From the NCBI GenBank assembly GCA_020634435.1, contig JACKBS010000010.1:310001-374000 (forward strand): a stretch of 64,000 nucleotides of DNA. Direction: 5' to 3'. Below the pieces are notes generated by a model, which saw nothing but the letters and a program-made list of their open reading frames with translations, was not told where the DNA came from and did not search any database. This DNA comes from Ardenticatenaceae bacterium (GTDB lineage: Bacteria > Chloroflexota > Anaerolineae > Promineifilales > Promineifilaceae). The position numbers and the translations under genes were made by a program. Of this stretch, positions 52,021 through 61,338 are shown piece by piece (within the stretch, counting starts at the first letter, position 1; each line of letters begins with the position of its first letter).

Positions 52021-53817
52021 TTATCGAATGATAAACGGCAGATACACGTCTGCTGCCGCTTCAACAAAATCTGTGGACCAGGCGGCAAAAAAGTCTACGC
52101 CCTCGCCGCTACTGTCGCTCATTTCAGTCCAAATGGCGTAAATATTGCCAAAATTATCAAACCCTATGATTGTAACCAGGTTTCCGGTGTCGTCTGCGGC
52201 CGTTTGGTTCATGATCTGGCTGCCATTTTGTGCAGATGTTAGGTTAAGTGAATAATCAGCCTGATCGATCCAGGCCGTCAAAACATCATCGCCTGGCTCA
52301 TCCGCATACCGGAAGAAGGTGTTGTTGTTTGGACCGGTCCATACCGGCGTTACGCTGTCAGCAATGATGTCCCAATAAAAGGCACCGGCATCACCCACCG
52401 TTGGCGTACCATAATACATGAATACTGGGTTCGGTCCTTTCGAGTTGGTTAATGACTGGTCTTCTATAGAACTGAGGCCAAGTTTTGTCAAAAGATTGGT
52501 GGTTATTTGGTCTGCGGACTGCCAGTAGAACGGTGCCACTGGTGAGCCTGAACTGGTTTGTTCTTGCCAGATTACTACCAGATTGCCAGCAGCATCAAAG
52601 CCGCGAAACTTAAAATAACTCGCGATATTCGTGTTTGGGCCAGACGTCGCACTGAGATTCACGACCTGCTGATCGTCAGGATTCCAATAGAAAAGATCAT
52701 TGTCATCTTCCCAAAGAATGTGAGCATTACCACCATTGGACACGTACAGAGTTCCACCAGGAATGCCAAAACCTGTCCCTGCACCGCTGACATCAAAAAA
52801 GATGGCGTTGGATAGATCGCTGTTCCAATAGTAAGGTAGTAAACCAGAGGTATTGTCTACGCCAAAAGTGTGGTATACGCCTTGATTATCTTGTTGGACC
52901 TTATACCCGCTAAAGCATTTACTGGTGGTCACGTGAACAGCGGTACTCAATGTAGTGGTGTTCCAGCTTGCCAGGCAGGTTGTGGCGGCATCGCCTAATG
53001 AATTGAAACCAAAAAAGATAGTAATCTGGCCCGCCGTATCGGCAAAAATACCTCTTTGATATACTGACGCATCGCCAACTGTGGTGGAATTGGGCAGTGA
53101 AACCGTCATTTGGTCGTCGGAATTCCAGTAGTTGACAGGACCATTAAATGTTCCTTCCCAGGTGATGTGTAAAATGCCATTGTGTACCACACCATCTTTA
53201 AATCCGGGCAGCTCAACGGCCGTTTTGCTGACAGAATTCCAGTACACATAAATATTTTCTGTCTGGGCTGTGTTAAGCTGCTGCCAGACAATGTGAAAAT
53301 CATCGCCTTCTAGCCAGATTATCGGGCGGAAAGCGGCAAATCCTGTTGTTGGAGTTTGGCTTACCAGAGAAATGAGACCATCATTCGGATTCCAGTAGTT
53401 CAGGTCTCGGGCATTCACTGCATTGTTATATTCTTCCCAAAAAATGTGCGGTGTATCTGTGTCTGAAACGCGGAGGGCGGGGAAAAATACGCCGGCGGTG
53501 TTGGTCGTTGTAATATTGCTGAGGCGCTCCGTGGTTCCGTTTGGTAGCCCACGGTAAAACAGATCGGTGCCGGTGTTGGCCGTGTTTTGTTCGCGCCAAA
53601 GAACATGCGCCGAGTTGCGCCCCACTTCGGCGGACAGATAACCACCGATATACGCGCTGTCTTCACCGCTCAGGGCATGGTCAGTGATCTGTACGGCCGT
53701 TAAATAATCCGCTTGGGGTGAAGCGGCCGTTTTCCCAGAGACGGCGAACATTACCCCAACGAACAGCAGCAAGGGCAAAAAGAAAATAAGCTTTGGCAAA
53801 CGTGGGTTGAATATCAT
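52021..53817 (-). CDS. Secreted protein with repeated YWNxDD-type beta units
   Basis: A 598-residue protein with a signal peptide (KLIFFLPLLLFVGVMFAVSG) and about ten repeats of roughly 45 to 50 residues, each with a (Y/F)(Y/W)WN.(D/S)(D) core followed by a short strand and HI(L/V)WEE, a pattern expected for a beta-propeller. It ends VYLPFIIR, the surface motif shared with the previous protein. ATG 53817 follows AAGGAG; a longer frame upstream is not needed. No named family is recognised. Confidence 0.7.
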   Translation of the reverse strand: MIFNPRLPKLIFFLPLLLFVGVMFAVSGKTAASPQADYLTAVQITDHALSGEDSAYIGGYLSAEVGRNSAHVLWREQNTANTGTDLFYRGLPNGTTERLSNITTTNTAGVFFPALRVSDTDTPHIFWEEYNNAVNARDLNYWNPNDGLISLVSQTPTTGFAAFRPIIWLEGDDFHIVWQQLNTAQTENIYVYWNSVSKTAVELPGFKDGVVHNGILHITWEGTFNGPVNYWNSDDQMTVSLPNSTTVGDASVYQRGIFADTAGQITIFFGFNSLGDAATTCLASWNTTTLSTAVHVTTSKCFSGYKVQQDNQGVYHTFGVDNTSGLLPYYWNSDLSNAIFFDVSGAGTGFGIPGGTLYVSNGGNAHILWEDDNDLFYWNPDDQQVVNLSATSGPNTNIASYFKFRGFDAAGNLVVIWQEQTSSGSPVAPFYWQSADQITTNLLTKLGLSSIEDQSLTNSKGPNPVFMYYGTPTVGDAGAFYWDIIADSVTPVWTGPNNNTFFRYADEPGDDVLTAWIDQADYSLNLTSAQNGSQIMNQTAADDTGNLVTIIGFDNFGNIYAIWTEMSDSSGEGVDFFAAWSTDFVEAAADVYLPFIIR

Positions 53818-54004
53818 GTTTTCTCCTTTTGTGTGAACTTGGCCGAGATGGGTGCCGGTTTCTCGAAAAGCACCGCACCAAAAGCTTGTTAGCAACGGCC
53901 GTAAATATACCATTTATTAGCAAAAATTATTGATGACAAACATCACCCATCAATAATGCCCTTGGGAACTTTCTGAGATTGGCCAAATCGGCTAACGTTG
54001 CCCC

Positions 54005-56101
54005 ATGCAGTCACTGTCCAGCTTTTTCGAGCACAACCTCACCGTCATCTACTTTTTCTATGGCCTGGCCTTCTTCTGCATGGGGCTGCTGGTCTGGATT
54101 GAGTCAGGACGCGCCTCCACCTTCCGGCTGGCGCAGGCGATGGGGCCGCTGGCTGGATTTGGTCTGGTGCATGGCCTGCACGAATGGTTCGAGATGTTCC
54201 AGCAGTTAGGGGCAGCGGGCGCAGCCAACATTCCTTCCTGGCTGCTGCTGGATGAAGTCCGTATTGCCCACCTGGCGATTTCCTTTTCACTTCTGGTGGT
54301 GTTTGGCATCCGGCTCATTTATCTTTCCCGCGAAGAAGCGTCGCGCTCAGCAAATTCGCTTTCAGAAAAAATGTTTGCTTATCTGGCCGCCGGGGCCTTA
54401 CTGGTCGTCTGGCTGATTAGCCTGGTGTTGACTTATTGGGTCTACCAGCCCGCGTCCGACGAATTTATTTTGGCGGCTGATGCGCTGTCGCGCTACATTT
54501 TGGCCATTCCGGGTGCGGTATTGGCGGCATGGGCAATTGTGCTGGAGCAGCGTGCCTTTCGCCGATTGCAAATGCCTGATACCGGCCGGGATTTGCAGCG
54601 GGCGGCATTGGCCTTGTTCATTTATGGGGTCTTTGGCCAAATGTTCCCCAGGGCTAGCTTTTTATTTCCCGCCAACGTGGTCAATGCCACGTTGTTTGGT
54701 GAACTGTTTGGCATTCCGATTCAGCTGTTTCGGGCGGCGATGGCGTCGTTGGTGGCGATTTTTATTGTCCGGGCACTGCGAGCGTTTGAAGTGGAGCGGC
54801 AGCAAAATCTGGCGCGGGCCAATGAGGCGCGGTTGGCCGCCCAGGAAGAAGCTCTGGCCATCCAGGCCCAAAGCCGCCGCGAAACGGAACAATTGAATGG
54901 TGAATTGCAAACGGCCGTTCATGAACTCACGCTCTTGTTTGATTTGTCTCGCAGCCTGGGTGCCACGCTGGATCGCGACACATTGCTCAATCAGGCGGTT
55001 CAGCAAATTTGCGACCGGTTGCCCTACATCCAAACGGCCCTGGTTATTTTGCGAACCCATCCCGATCAGCCGCTGCGCTGCTTTACCCATGCCGGATATG
55101 ACAAACTGCCCCAGCCCGATACGCCACCATGCCAGGTGGGGCAACAGTTGGTGAGCTATACGCTACAAACAGGTCGTACTGCGCTCCTGTGTGATGGCCA
55201 CATCGAGCCAATTCCTGGAGACAGCGGAATAATCATGCACCCGCTGTCGGCTGAGGGCAATTGTTACGTGGGCATTCCGCTGGGTGAGAGTGAAGCGCTG
55301 TCGGGTGGTCTGGTGTTAGGCGTTCAGCCAGGGATGACGGCGCTAAACCAGCGCGATCTGGCCTTGCTGGAAACAGTCGGCAGCCAGCTGAGCATCGCCA
55401 TTGAAAACGCCACGCGCTATGGTGAAGCCCAGGCGCGTGAAACGCTGCGCGGCGAACTGCTGCATCAAGTGGTATCGGCGCAAGAGAGCGAGCGCCAGCG
55501 CATCGCCCGCGAACTGCACGATGGCACCGGCCAGGCGCTAACGGCGCTCGGCTTGGGCTTTGCCGCCGCCAGTGAAAACGTGCTGCACAATCCTACCCTG
55601 GCTGCTGCCCAGCTTACCGAGCTAAAAACGATGAGTACCCAGGCGCTGCAAGAACTACGCGACCTGATTGTAGATTTACGGCCGTCTCTGCTCGACGATT
55701 TGGGTTTGGTGCCTGCATTGCAAAGCCAGGTGCAGTCGTTTACCCAGCGAACCGGGGTGCAGGCGGATTTTGTGCTGAACGGCCGTCGCCAACGTGTGCA
55801 GCCAGAGATTGAGACGATTGTGTACCGTATTGCTCAAGAGGCTTTGACCAACGTAACCAAACATGCCCAGGCCAGCCATGTAACGGTGCAAATTGGTTTT
55901 GAGGAAGATGTGCTGCAATTGGAAGTGCGCGACGATGGACGCGGCTTTGCGCCGCAAACTTTGTTTGATACCACTAACAGCCGCCGTCAGGTGTGGGGGC
56001 TGCTGGGGATGCAGGAACGAGTGGCTCTGGTTGGCGGCAGCTGTGTCGTGCAATCGCAGCCGGGTCAGGGAACGGCCGTTCAGGTCGCCATTCCTATTTA
56101 A
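54005..56101 (+). CDS. NarL/LiaS-type sensor histidine kinase with GAF domain
   Basis: A 698-residue membrane kinase. Seven or so transmembrane helices (residues 15-260) are followed by a coiled coil (about 265-310), a GAF-like domain (about 310-475), HisKA_3 with His505 in RQRIARELHDGTGQA, and HATPase_c (QEALTNVTKHAQ, VRDDGRGF, GLLGMQERV). It phosphorylates the LuxR-type regulator encoded next. The signal is unknown; the neighbouring redox operon is a possible target. Confidence 0.93.
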   Translation: MQSLSSFFEHNLTVIYFFYGLAFFCMGLLVWIESGRASTFRLAQAMGPLAGFGLVHGLHEWFEMFQQLGAAGAANIPSWLLLDEVRIAHLAISFSLLVVFGIRLIYLSREEASRSANSLSEKMFAYLAAGALLVVWLISLVLTYWVYQPASDEFILAADALSRYILAIPGAVLAAWAIVLEQRAFRRLQMPDTGRDLQRAALALFIYGVFGQMFPRASFLFPANVVNATLFGELFGIPIQLFRAAMASLVAIFIVRALRAFEVERQQNLARANEARLAAQEEALAIQAQSRRETEQLNGELQTAVHELTLLFDLSRSLGATLDRDTLLNQAVQQICDRLPYIQTALVILRTHPDQPLRCFTHAGYDKLPQPDTPPCQVGQQLVSYTLQTGRTALLCDGHIEPIPGDSGIIMHPLSAEGNCYVGIPLGESEALSGGLVLGVQPGMTALNQRDLALLETVGSQLSIAIENATRYGEAQARETLRGELLHQVVSAQESERQRIARELHDGTGQALTALGLGFAAASENVLHNPTLAAAQLTELKTMSTQALQELRDLIVDLRPSLLDDLGLVPALQSQVQSFTQRTGVQADFVLNGRRQRVQPEIETIVYRIAQEALTNVTKHAQASHVTVQIGFEEDVLQLEVRDDGRGFAPQTLFDTTNSRRQVWGLLGMQERVALVGGSCVVQSQPGQGTAVQVAIPI

Positions 56102-56107
56102 GATTTC

Positions 56108-56177
56108 TCCACAGACCTGACAGGTTTCTAACAGAGCATTCGCCTCTCAGATGCTCGTTAAAAACCTGTCAGGTCTT
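56108..56177. repeat. Inverted GACCTGACAGGTTT repeat
   Basis: GACCTGACAGGTTT and AAACCTGTCAGGTC are perfect inverted arms spanning the gap between the kinase and response regulator genes. This dispersed type is common between genes and may modulate expression of the second gene. Confidence 0.65.
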
Positions 56178-56192
56178 GAACGCGGAGGCGTT

Positions 56193-56852
56193 ATGCCCAA
56201 AATTAAACTGGTGTTGGCCGATGATCATGCCGTAGTACGGTCTGGGCTGCGGATGCTGCTGCAAGCCCAGCCAGACATGGAAATTGTGGGTGAGGCGGAT
56301 TCAGGCACGCAGGCCCTGGCCCAGGTGCGCAATCTGCACCCCGACATTATCCTCATGGATATTCAGATGCCTGGCATGAACGGCATTGAGGCAACGCGCC
56401 AGATTAAAGAAGCGTATGGCGATACGGCCGTACTGGCCCTGACCATGCACGAAGACGATCAATATTTCTTCGAGATGCTCCAGGCGGGTGCTTCCGGTTA
56501 TTTGCCCAAGCGGGCCGCTCCCGATGAACTGGTGCATGCCATTCGCACGGTCAGCCGGGGTGAGGTGTTCTTGTACCCATCCCTGGCCACACGACTCGTG
56601 CAAAGCTACTTGGGCGGGGATGCAGGCAGCGAATCAGAAGCCCTCGTCAGCGACCTGACGCCACGTGAGCAGGAAGTGCTGGTGCACATTGCCGAAGGGC
56701 TGACCAACCCGGAAATTGCCGACAAGCTTATCATCAGCGTAAAAACAGTGGACCGCCACCGGGAAAACATCATGCGCAAGCTAAACCTACATAGTCGGAT
56801 TGATCTGGTGAAGTATGCGCTGAAGCAGGGGTTGATTGAACTGGAGGAGTAG
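56193..56852 (+). CDS. LuxR/NarL-family response regulator
   Basis: A 219-residue regulator with a receiver (VLADDHAVVRSGLRMLL, IILMDIQMPGMNG with the phospho-Asp, Thr and Lys further on) and a GerE-type HTH (LTPREQEVLVHIAEGLTNPEIADKL, VKTVDRHRENIMRKL). ATG 56193 has GGAGG before it. The partner is the preceding kinase. Targets are unknown. Confidence 0.94.
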   Translation: MPKIKLVLADDHAVVRSGLRMLLQAQPDMEIVGEADSGTQALAQVRNLHPDIILMDIQMPGMNGIEATRQIKEAYGDTAVLALTMHEDDQYFFEMLQAGASGYLPKRAAPDELVHAIRTVSRGEVFLYPSLATRLVQSYLGGDAGSESEALVSDLTPREQEVLVHIAEGLTNPEIADKLIISVKTVDRHRENIMRKLNLHSRIDLVKYALKQGLIELEE

Positions 56853-56864
56853 AAGAGGGGGAGG

Positions 56865-56930
56865 GAGTAAAAAGTGAAAAGTAAAAAGTCTTTCCCACTT
56901 TTTACTTTTCACTTATCACTTTTCACTCAA
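56865..56930. repeat. Inverted quasi-tandem repeat, AGTGAAAAGTA type, copy 2
   Basis: AAAAAGTGAAAAGTAAAAAGT is inverted against ACTTTTTACTTTTCACTTA between two convergent genes, so it is a likely bidirectional terminator. It is homologous to 12637-12700. Confidence 0.7.
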
Positions 56931-56933
56931 ATG

Positions 56934-57293
56934 TCAGGCTACAGCCGGTCTGCCCTCATACACCGGGCAGGTTGTGCATTTTTCAGGCAATGTGCCGTTT
57001 TCGCGGGTGCGGGCTAGCCAGCAGGGGAGGGGCTGCTGTTGGAAGCCGGGGCAGTTTCCCCGCTCTTCCTCCGAACACCCAATCACTGACCAGCAAGAGG
57101 GAGAAGCGGCAGCGGGTACGGCCGTTTTGACCACACCTACACCAATGGCTGCCTTTTCCTTTTCGGCTTCAGCTTCCCACATGTCTACCATCCAGTTCAT
57201 CGCATAGCCAATGCCAAGGACAAGGGCCAGCGGTACCAAACAGCGCAAAGCAAATAGAAGAGCCATTGTTAATGTTGCTTGTGAACTGTTCAT
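56934..57293 (-). CDS. Membrane protein with Cys-rich C-terminal domain
   Basis: A 119-residue protein with one N-terminal transmembrane helix (LFALRCLVPLALVLGIGYAM), a basic/acidic linker and a C-terminal domain with seven Cys residues (SCWSVIGCSEEERGNC, PCW, EKCTTCPVY). The pattern resembles small metal- or cluster-binding modules attached to redox complexes. It lies downstream of the NrfD gene and is probably the last gene of the cytochrome operon. Confidence 0.6.
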   Translation of the reverse strand: MNSSQATLTMALLFALRCLVPLALVLGIGYAMNWMVDMWEAEAEKEKAAIGVGVVKTAVPAAASPSCWSVIGCSEEERGNCPGFQQQPLPCWLARTRENGTLPEKCTTCPVYEGRPAVA

Positions 57294-57370
57294 GATTCAA
57301 AACCTCACTCTTAATCATCACCGTGGACAGATAGGGGCATGATCCCCTCTTTGCCCACGATGCCAAATCT

Positions 57371-58624
57371 TTAATCGGTTGGGACCGGTAGCGGTTGGGC
57401 GATAGCTGGCTGCACGACCTCTTCCGGTAACGAGCTGTGGTCAACCACACCCAGATAACGAACGCCTAGCGTGAAGGCCAACAGCCCGTAAGCAATGACC
57501 CCTAATCCCACCAGAATTTCAACCAGCGCCGGGCTGTAAGCTGTGTACAGCGGCTCGATCTGCGTGGGCAGATAGCTAAAGGCCACCATTTGCCCAACGA
57601 TGTTGGTGTCCCAACGGTAGGCAACCAGGCCACCTACCACCAGCACCAGCGCCAGCAGGTTCAGCCGTGGCTGTCGCCGCAGTTTGCCAATCGTCAGGAT
57701 GAGTGCGGGAACCAAAATCCCTAACAGCATTTCACCCACCCAGAAGTTAAACGAAAGCGCTCCGCTGGTTAGCAGGTGCAGACCTTCGGTACGGCCGGGT
57801 TCAAGCGTGTATTCCATGCCCAGCGTGTCCCAGAAGCGCAGGTAGAGATAGCCAAACAACATCCAGCCAATAGCCTGTGATACTTTGTTCAGGATGTCGT
57901 CACGCACGTTTGCCTTTTCTGAGAAAAGTGCCGCTAGTTTGGAAGCCAGAACCGTTAGGGCCAGACCGCCGATTACGGCGGAGAAGATGAACAGTACGGC
58001 CAGGCTGGGCTTGTACCAGATGGGGCGTGCTTTCAGCACCCCGTAGGTTGCCCCCAGCGACGATTGGTGCAGCAGTGAGAAGCACAATCCGGCGACCGCC
58101 AGCACGGGCGCAAATTTGTGAATGTGGTGCAGCCGGTGGGACAGCTTGGGCCAGCGCGATTTGAACCAGCTGGCTTCGCCAAAGATGGGTGCAACTTCCA
58201 GCGCCAGCACGGTGAAGTAGAACATTACACACATCGTCACTTCCCACAGCGGCGAGTGCACGTTCCAAAAGGCAACCGCGTGCCAGAAGCGGTCGGGACG
58301 GCCGATGTCCATCAGCAAGCAGAGCATGGCCATGCTGTACCCGAGAAAACCGATGAAAACGGCCGTTCTGGCCAAGGGTTGCAGTTGTTTCCACCCCAAT
58401 AGGTAAACGGCCGCTGAAAGGGTAAACGCACCAGCACTCAGGGCAATTGCTGACAGGTCAATGCCGATCCATAAACCCCAGGGCACCAGATCGGTGAGAT
58501 TGGTAACCACCAGGCCGTTGATGAACACCGTGATGGCCGCGCCTACGGCGACGAGCATGAGGACAGCCAGCAGTGCAACCCACAAAGGAAACGCGGCACG
58601 GTGTAGGTTAATTTTCTTGTTCAT
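57371..58624 (-). CDS. NrfD/PsrC-type quinone-interacting membrane subunit
   Basis: A 417-residue integral membrane protein with about ten transmembrane helices in the NrfD pattern (LVPWGLWIGIDLSAIALSAGAFTLSAAVYLLG, PLWEVTMCVMFYF, HQSSLGATYGVL, FNFWVGEMLLGILVPALIL). It exchanges electrons or protons with the menaquinone pool. It overlaps the FeS gene by 4 bases, forming part of a cytochrome/FeS/NrfD complex. Confidence 0.92.
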   Translation of the reverse strand: MNKKINLHRAAFPLWVALLAVLMLVAVGAAITVFINGLVVTNLTDLVPWGLWIGIDLSAIALSAGAFTLSAAVYLLGWKQLQPLARTAVFIGFLGYSMAMLCLLMDIGRPDRFWHAVAFWNVHSPLWEVTMCVMFYFTVLALEVAPIFGEASWFKSRWPKLSHRLHHIHKFAPVLAVAGLCFSLLHQSSLGATYGVLKARPIWYKPSLAVLFIFSAVIGGLALTVLASKLAALFSEKANVRDDILNKVSQAIGWMLFGYLYLRFWDTLGMEYTLEPGRTEGLHLLTSGALSFNFWVGEMLLGILVPALILTIGKLRRQPRLNLLALVLVVGGLVAYRWDTNIVGQMVAFSYLPTQIEPLYTAYSPALVEILVGLGVIAYGLLAFTLGVRYLGVVDHSSLPEEVVQPAIAQPLPVPTD

Positions 58625-59394
58625 GAAACACCTTCTTCTTCACGACGGGCAGGCAGATAATAAACACGTGGGCTTGTGCCCAAATCTTCCCGCAGCCGCA
58701 CCGAGGGATATTTGGCCAACGCCTGGCTAACGGGCGAATTGGGATCGTTCAGATCGCCGAAGATGCGGGCTCCGGTGGGGCAGGCGGCCACGCAAGCGGG
58801 CGTTGCTTGCCGGTCGATGCCGGGCATGAGCCCTTCTGCCAAACCACGGTCGATGCGGTGGAAACAGAAGGTGCATTTTTCGGCGACACCACGCGGGCGG
58901 CGTTCCACTTCCGGTTCGCCCCATTCCGGTACGGCCGAATTTACAGCCGTGTTCTTGTCCCAGTTAAAGGTACGGGCACCGTAGGGGCAGGCCAGCTGGC
59001 AGTATCGGCAGCCGATACATTTTTCGTAATCCATCATCACGATGCCGTCGGCCCGGTGGTAGGTTGCGCCCACGGGGCAGATGTCCACACAGGGTGCGTT
59101 TTCGCAGTGCATACAGGGCACCGGGGCGTAAACGCGTTCACCATTGATCGGTTCCAGCTCAATCATCCGGTTCCAGGGCGCATCTTCACGGGTGTCGTTG
59201 TGAGCCTGGCAGGCCAGGCTGCACTCGCCACAGCCAACACATTTGGCCTGGTCGATAACCATCGCCCAGCGATACGGGCTGGTTTCTTTGGCTTCTGGCA
59301 GTGGATTGCCTTTGGCGGCAATGGTGACGGTTGTAACGGCCGTTCCTACCGCTGCCAGTTTGATGAAATCTCGACGTCCGACTTTACTGTTCAT
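58621..59394 (-). CDS. Tat-exported four-cluster ferredoxin subunit (NrfC/HybA-like)
   Basis: A protein of about 257 residues with a Tat signal (GRRDFIKLAAVG) and four Cys-rich cluster motifs (CVGCGECSLAC, CMHCENAPCVDICP, CIGCRYCQLACPYG, CTFCFHRI with CVAACP). It would carry electrons between the cytochrome and the membrane subunit on the outer face. Start ATG 59394 (MNSKVGRRDF) overlaps the cytochrome stop by 11 bases. Confidence 0.94.
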   Translation of the reverse strand: MNSKVGRRDFIKLAAVGTAVTTVTIAAKGNPLPEAKETSPYRWAMVIDQAKCVGCGECSLACQAHNDTREDAPWNRMIELEPINGERVYAPVPCMHCENAPCVDICPVGATYHRADGIVMMDYEKCIGCRYCQLACPYGARTFNWDKNTAVNSAVPEWGEPEVERRPRGVAEKCTFCFHRIDRGLAEGLMPGIDRQATPACVAACPTGARIFGDLNDPNSPVSQALAKYPSVRLREDLGTSPRVYYLPARREEEGVS

Positions 59395-60406
59395 CGCTGC
59401 CTCCATTTTTCTCGGCGCGCAATTTTTGTTGCCATTTTTCAAGCCACGGGGAGCCAACCAGACCAAAAGCCATACCAATTAGCGATGCCAGGATGGCGAA
59501 GTTGAAGGGGCTGCTGGTTGAAGGTTGCGGCGAAGCCGAGTTTGTCCCGCTGCTGTCAATTGTGAGGAATCCGGCTTCCATAACGGCCGTATCCTCTTCA
59601 AATAAACAGGGACTTTCAGCCGATACTTCTACTTCACCAGCGGATGTCTCGACGCTGTTTGTGGTCAATGTGCCATTTGCGACCATGGCCACCTGGCTTG
59701 GATTGGTTGCCGTGTCGGTGGGCATGTGCATTTCCTGGCCGTGGCAGTCGCCACAGGTATCTGACCCGACCGAGAAGGTGTGGCTGATTTGACTATGGCC
59801 GTTGCCCAAGTGATCGCTTTTGGCTTCCAGATGACAATCGGTGCAAAGCAGCCCTTCCTCGGAATGAGTCGTGAAGGTGTAGAAGTGGGTCTCTTCCTTG
59901 TGGCAGGCGCGGCAGGTATCTTGCATGCTGCCTGCTTTTAATTCGTTGGTATGCGGATTGTGGCAGCGGGCGCAAGACAGCTCTTCCTGACCGTGCTCGC
60001 TGGTTTCCCACTCTGCAAATGTGTCAACATGGCACTGCCCGCAGAGGCGGGAAGAGATATCGGTTTGCATGATTTTTTGGGGATGTTCTGCCGGATCGGA
60101 CGGATGGCAGGTAGCACAGCCCACACCTTCTTTTTCGTACGTGCCGGTGTCTGCATCAAAACCGGTGGTGTGGCAGCTCAGGCATTCAGGATTGTTGTCC
60201 TCAGAAGCCCACGCGTCTAAAAAGGCCTGTACCACACTGGCATGGCCGTGGGCGCTGTTTTCCCACTGGGTATTCACCTCTTCATGGCACTCGCCACAGT
60301 CATCGGAGCCGTAGACTTCCGGTTCGGTTTGTGCCTGGGTTACGGTGAAGGTGAGAAATCCCATTAAAAGTGCAAATATCACCCCTATGATGATTCTCTT
60401 TAACAT
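59384..60406 (-). CDS. Octaheme c-type cytochrome, membrane anchored
   Basis: A 340-residue periplasmic cytochrome with eight CxxCH motifs (CGECH, CLSCH, CATCH, CGQCH, CARCH, CRACH, CTDCH, CGDCH). It has an N-terminal signal helix and a C-terminal transmembrane anchor (FNFAILASLIGMAFGLVGS). It is first in the operon with the FeS and NrfD subunits. The direction of electron flow and the donor or acceptor are unknown. ATG 60406 (MLKRIIIG) is preferred over an ATG 15 bases upstream. Confidence 0.93.
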   Translation of the reverse strand: MLKRIIIGVIFALLMGFLTFTVTQAQTEPEVYGSDDCGECHEEVNTQWENSAHGHASVVQAFLDAWASEDNNPECLSCHTTGFDADTGTYEKEGVGCATCHPSDPAEHPQKIMQTDISSRLCGQCHVDTFAEWETSEHGQEELSCARCHNPHTNELKAGSMQDTCRACHKEETHFYTFTTHSEEGLLCTDCHLEAKSDHLGNGHSQISHTFSVGSDTCGDCHGQEMHMPTDTATNPSQVAMVANGTLTTNSVETSAGEVEVSAESPCLFEEDTAVMEAGFLTIDSSGTNSASPQPSTSSPFNFAILASLIGMAFGLVGSPWLEKWQQKLRAEKNGGSDEQ

Positions 60407-60532
60407 TGCTTGCTCCTTCAAAACTTGATCAATCAGGCGGCAGCCAGGGTAATGGAAACGGTTGCCTGCTCTTGATAGTTAGTTTAGAAAAAGATGAGAG
60501 GAGCGTAAATTGGGCGGGGGACGTATCTTGGC

Positions 60533-60649
60533 ATGGGGTGTTTACCCAATGCGGTTATGGGGTGTTTCTGGAGCTTGGCCGGTTACAGCCTGGGAATCTG
60601 CTTGGATTGTGGGGTTGGCGCGGTATTTTGGGCGGTGAATGGGGTGTTT
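60533..60649. repeat. Three ATGGGGTGTTT boxes upstream of the cytochrome operon
   Basis: ATGGGGTGTTT occurs at 60533-60543, 60557-60567 (24-base period) and 60639-60649. It lies 127 to 243 bases before the octaheme cytochrome start on the minus strand, in a gene-free 370-base region. These are possible regulator sites. Confidence 0.55.
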
Positions 60650-60774
60650 TCCCCACGAGGAAATGGCGCTGTTGCCGAATAGACGGCCGTTTCGCTGAGC
60701 ATTATTCTGTTCATATCGGTATCAGCAGCATTTCCTTCCAATTTGGCGGTGACGATGCTGTAGGGAGGTCTGAC

Positions 60775-60894
60775 ATGAACGTTTTAACAGCGATTGGTAT
60801 TTTACTTCTATTATTTGCCATCAGGTTTTTGCTCCCGATGGCCGTGGTCATGCTCGTTAGCCGCCTGACGCGGAACGTAACCTGGCTAAGCTAA
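60775..60894 (+). CDS. Single-helix membrane peptide (39 aa)
   Basis: A 39-residue peptide consisting of one or two hydrophobic stretches (MNVLTAIGILLLLFAIRFLL) and a basic tail (SRLTRNVTWLS). GGGAGG lies 8 bases before ATG 60775, supporting expression. It is divergent from the cytochrome operon. Function unknown; it could be a small subunit or regulator of the membrane complex. Confidence 0.55.
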   Translation: MNVLTAIGILLLLFAIRFLLPMAVVMLVSRLTRNVTWLS

Positions 60895-60939
60895 CTTCTC
60901 TAAATGATCAGCGGACCCGCCGCCGACAAGGGCGGGCTA

Positions 60940-61149
60940 TCAGGTAAAGGCACCGCTGTCGGCGATTTGTTGACAGCGGCTGCACACCAGCATAAATAGG
61001 CCGTCGAAGGCCAGGGTGCCTGCACCGCAGCTGGGGCAACTATCGCCCGGTTTTGGCTGCGGTGCTTTGCATGTTGGCTTTTCGGGATTGTGCCACCAGA
61101 AACGGCCGTTTTCTTCTTTTTCCTTGCTCTTAGTTTTCTCTAAAGTCAT
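60940..61149 (-). CDS. Small zinc-ribbon protein
   Basis: A 69-residue protein with a Lys-rich N-terminus and a treble-clef-like pair CPSCGAG and CSRCQQ that should bind one zinc ion. No enzymatic features are seen. It lies between the membrane peptide and the LysM gene. Role unknown. Confidence 0.6.
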   Translation of the reverse strand: MTLEKTKSKEKEENGRFWWHNPEKPTCKAPQPKPGDSCPSCGAGTLAFDGLFMLVCSRCQQIADSGAFT

Positions 61150-61338
61150 CTTCAGCTCCCTAAACCAGATATGAGCGCTTGCCGATACAACTGGCAGGTG
61201 GGCATTCAGGTTGGTATAATGCCGCGCTCTATGGTGTTGGCTGATTTAGCCGTGATGCTTTAGCAATTATGCCATAGTTGCGCAAACCGCGAAATTTGTC
61301 GTAAGAGAAGATGCCTGTGGTTTGCGTTACCTGAAACG

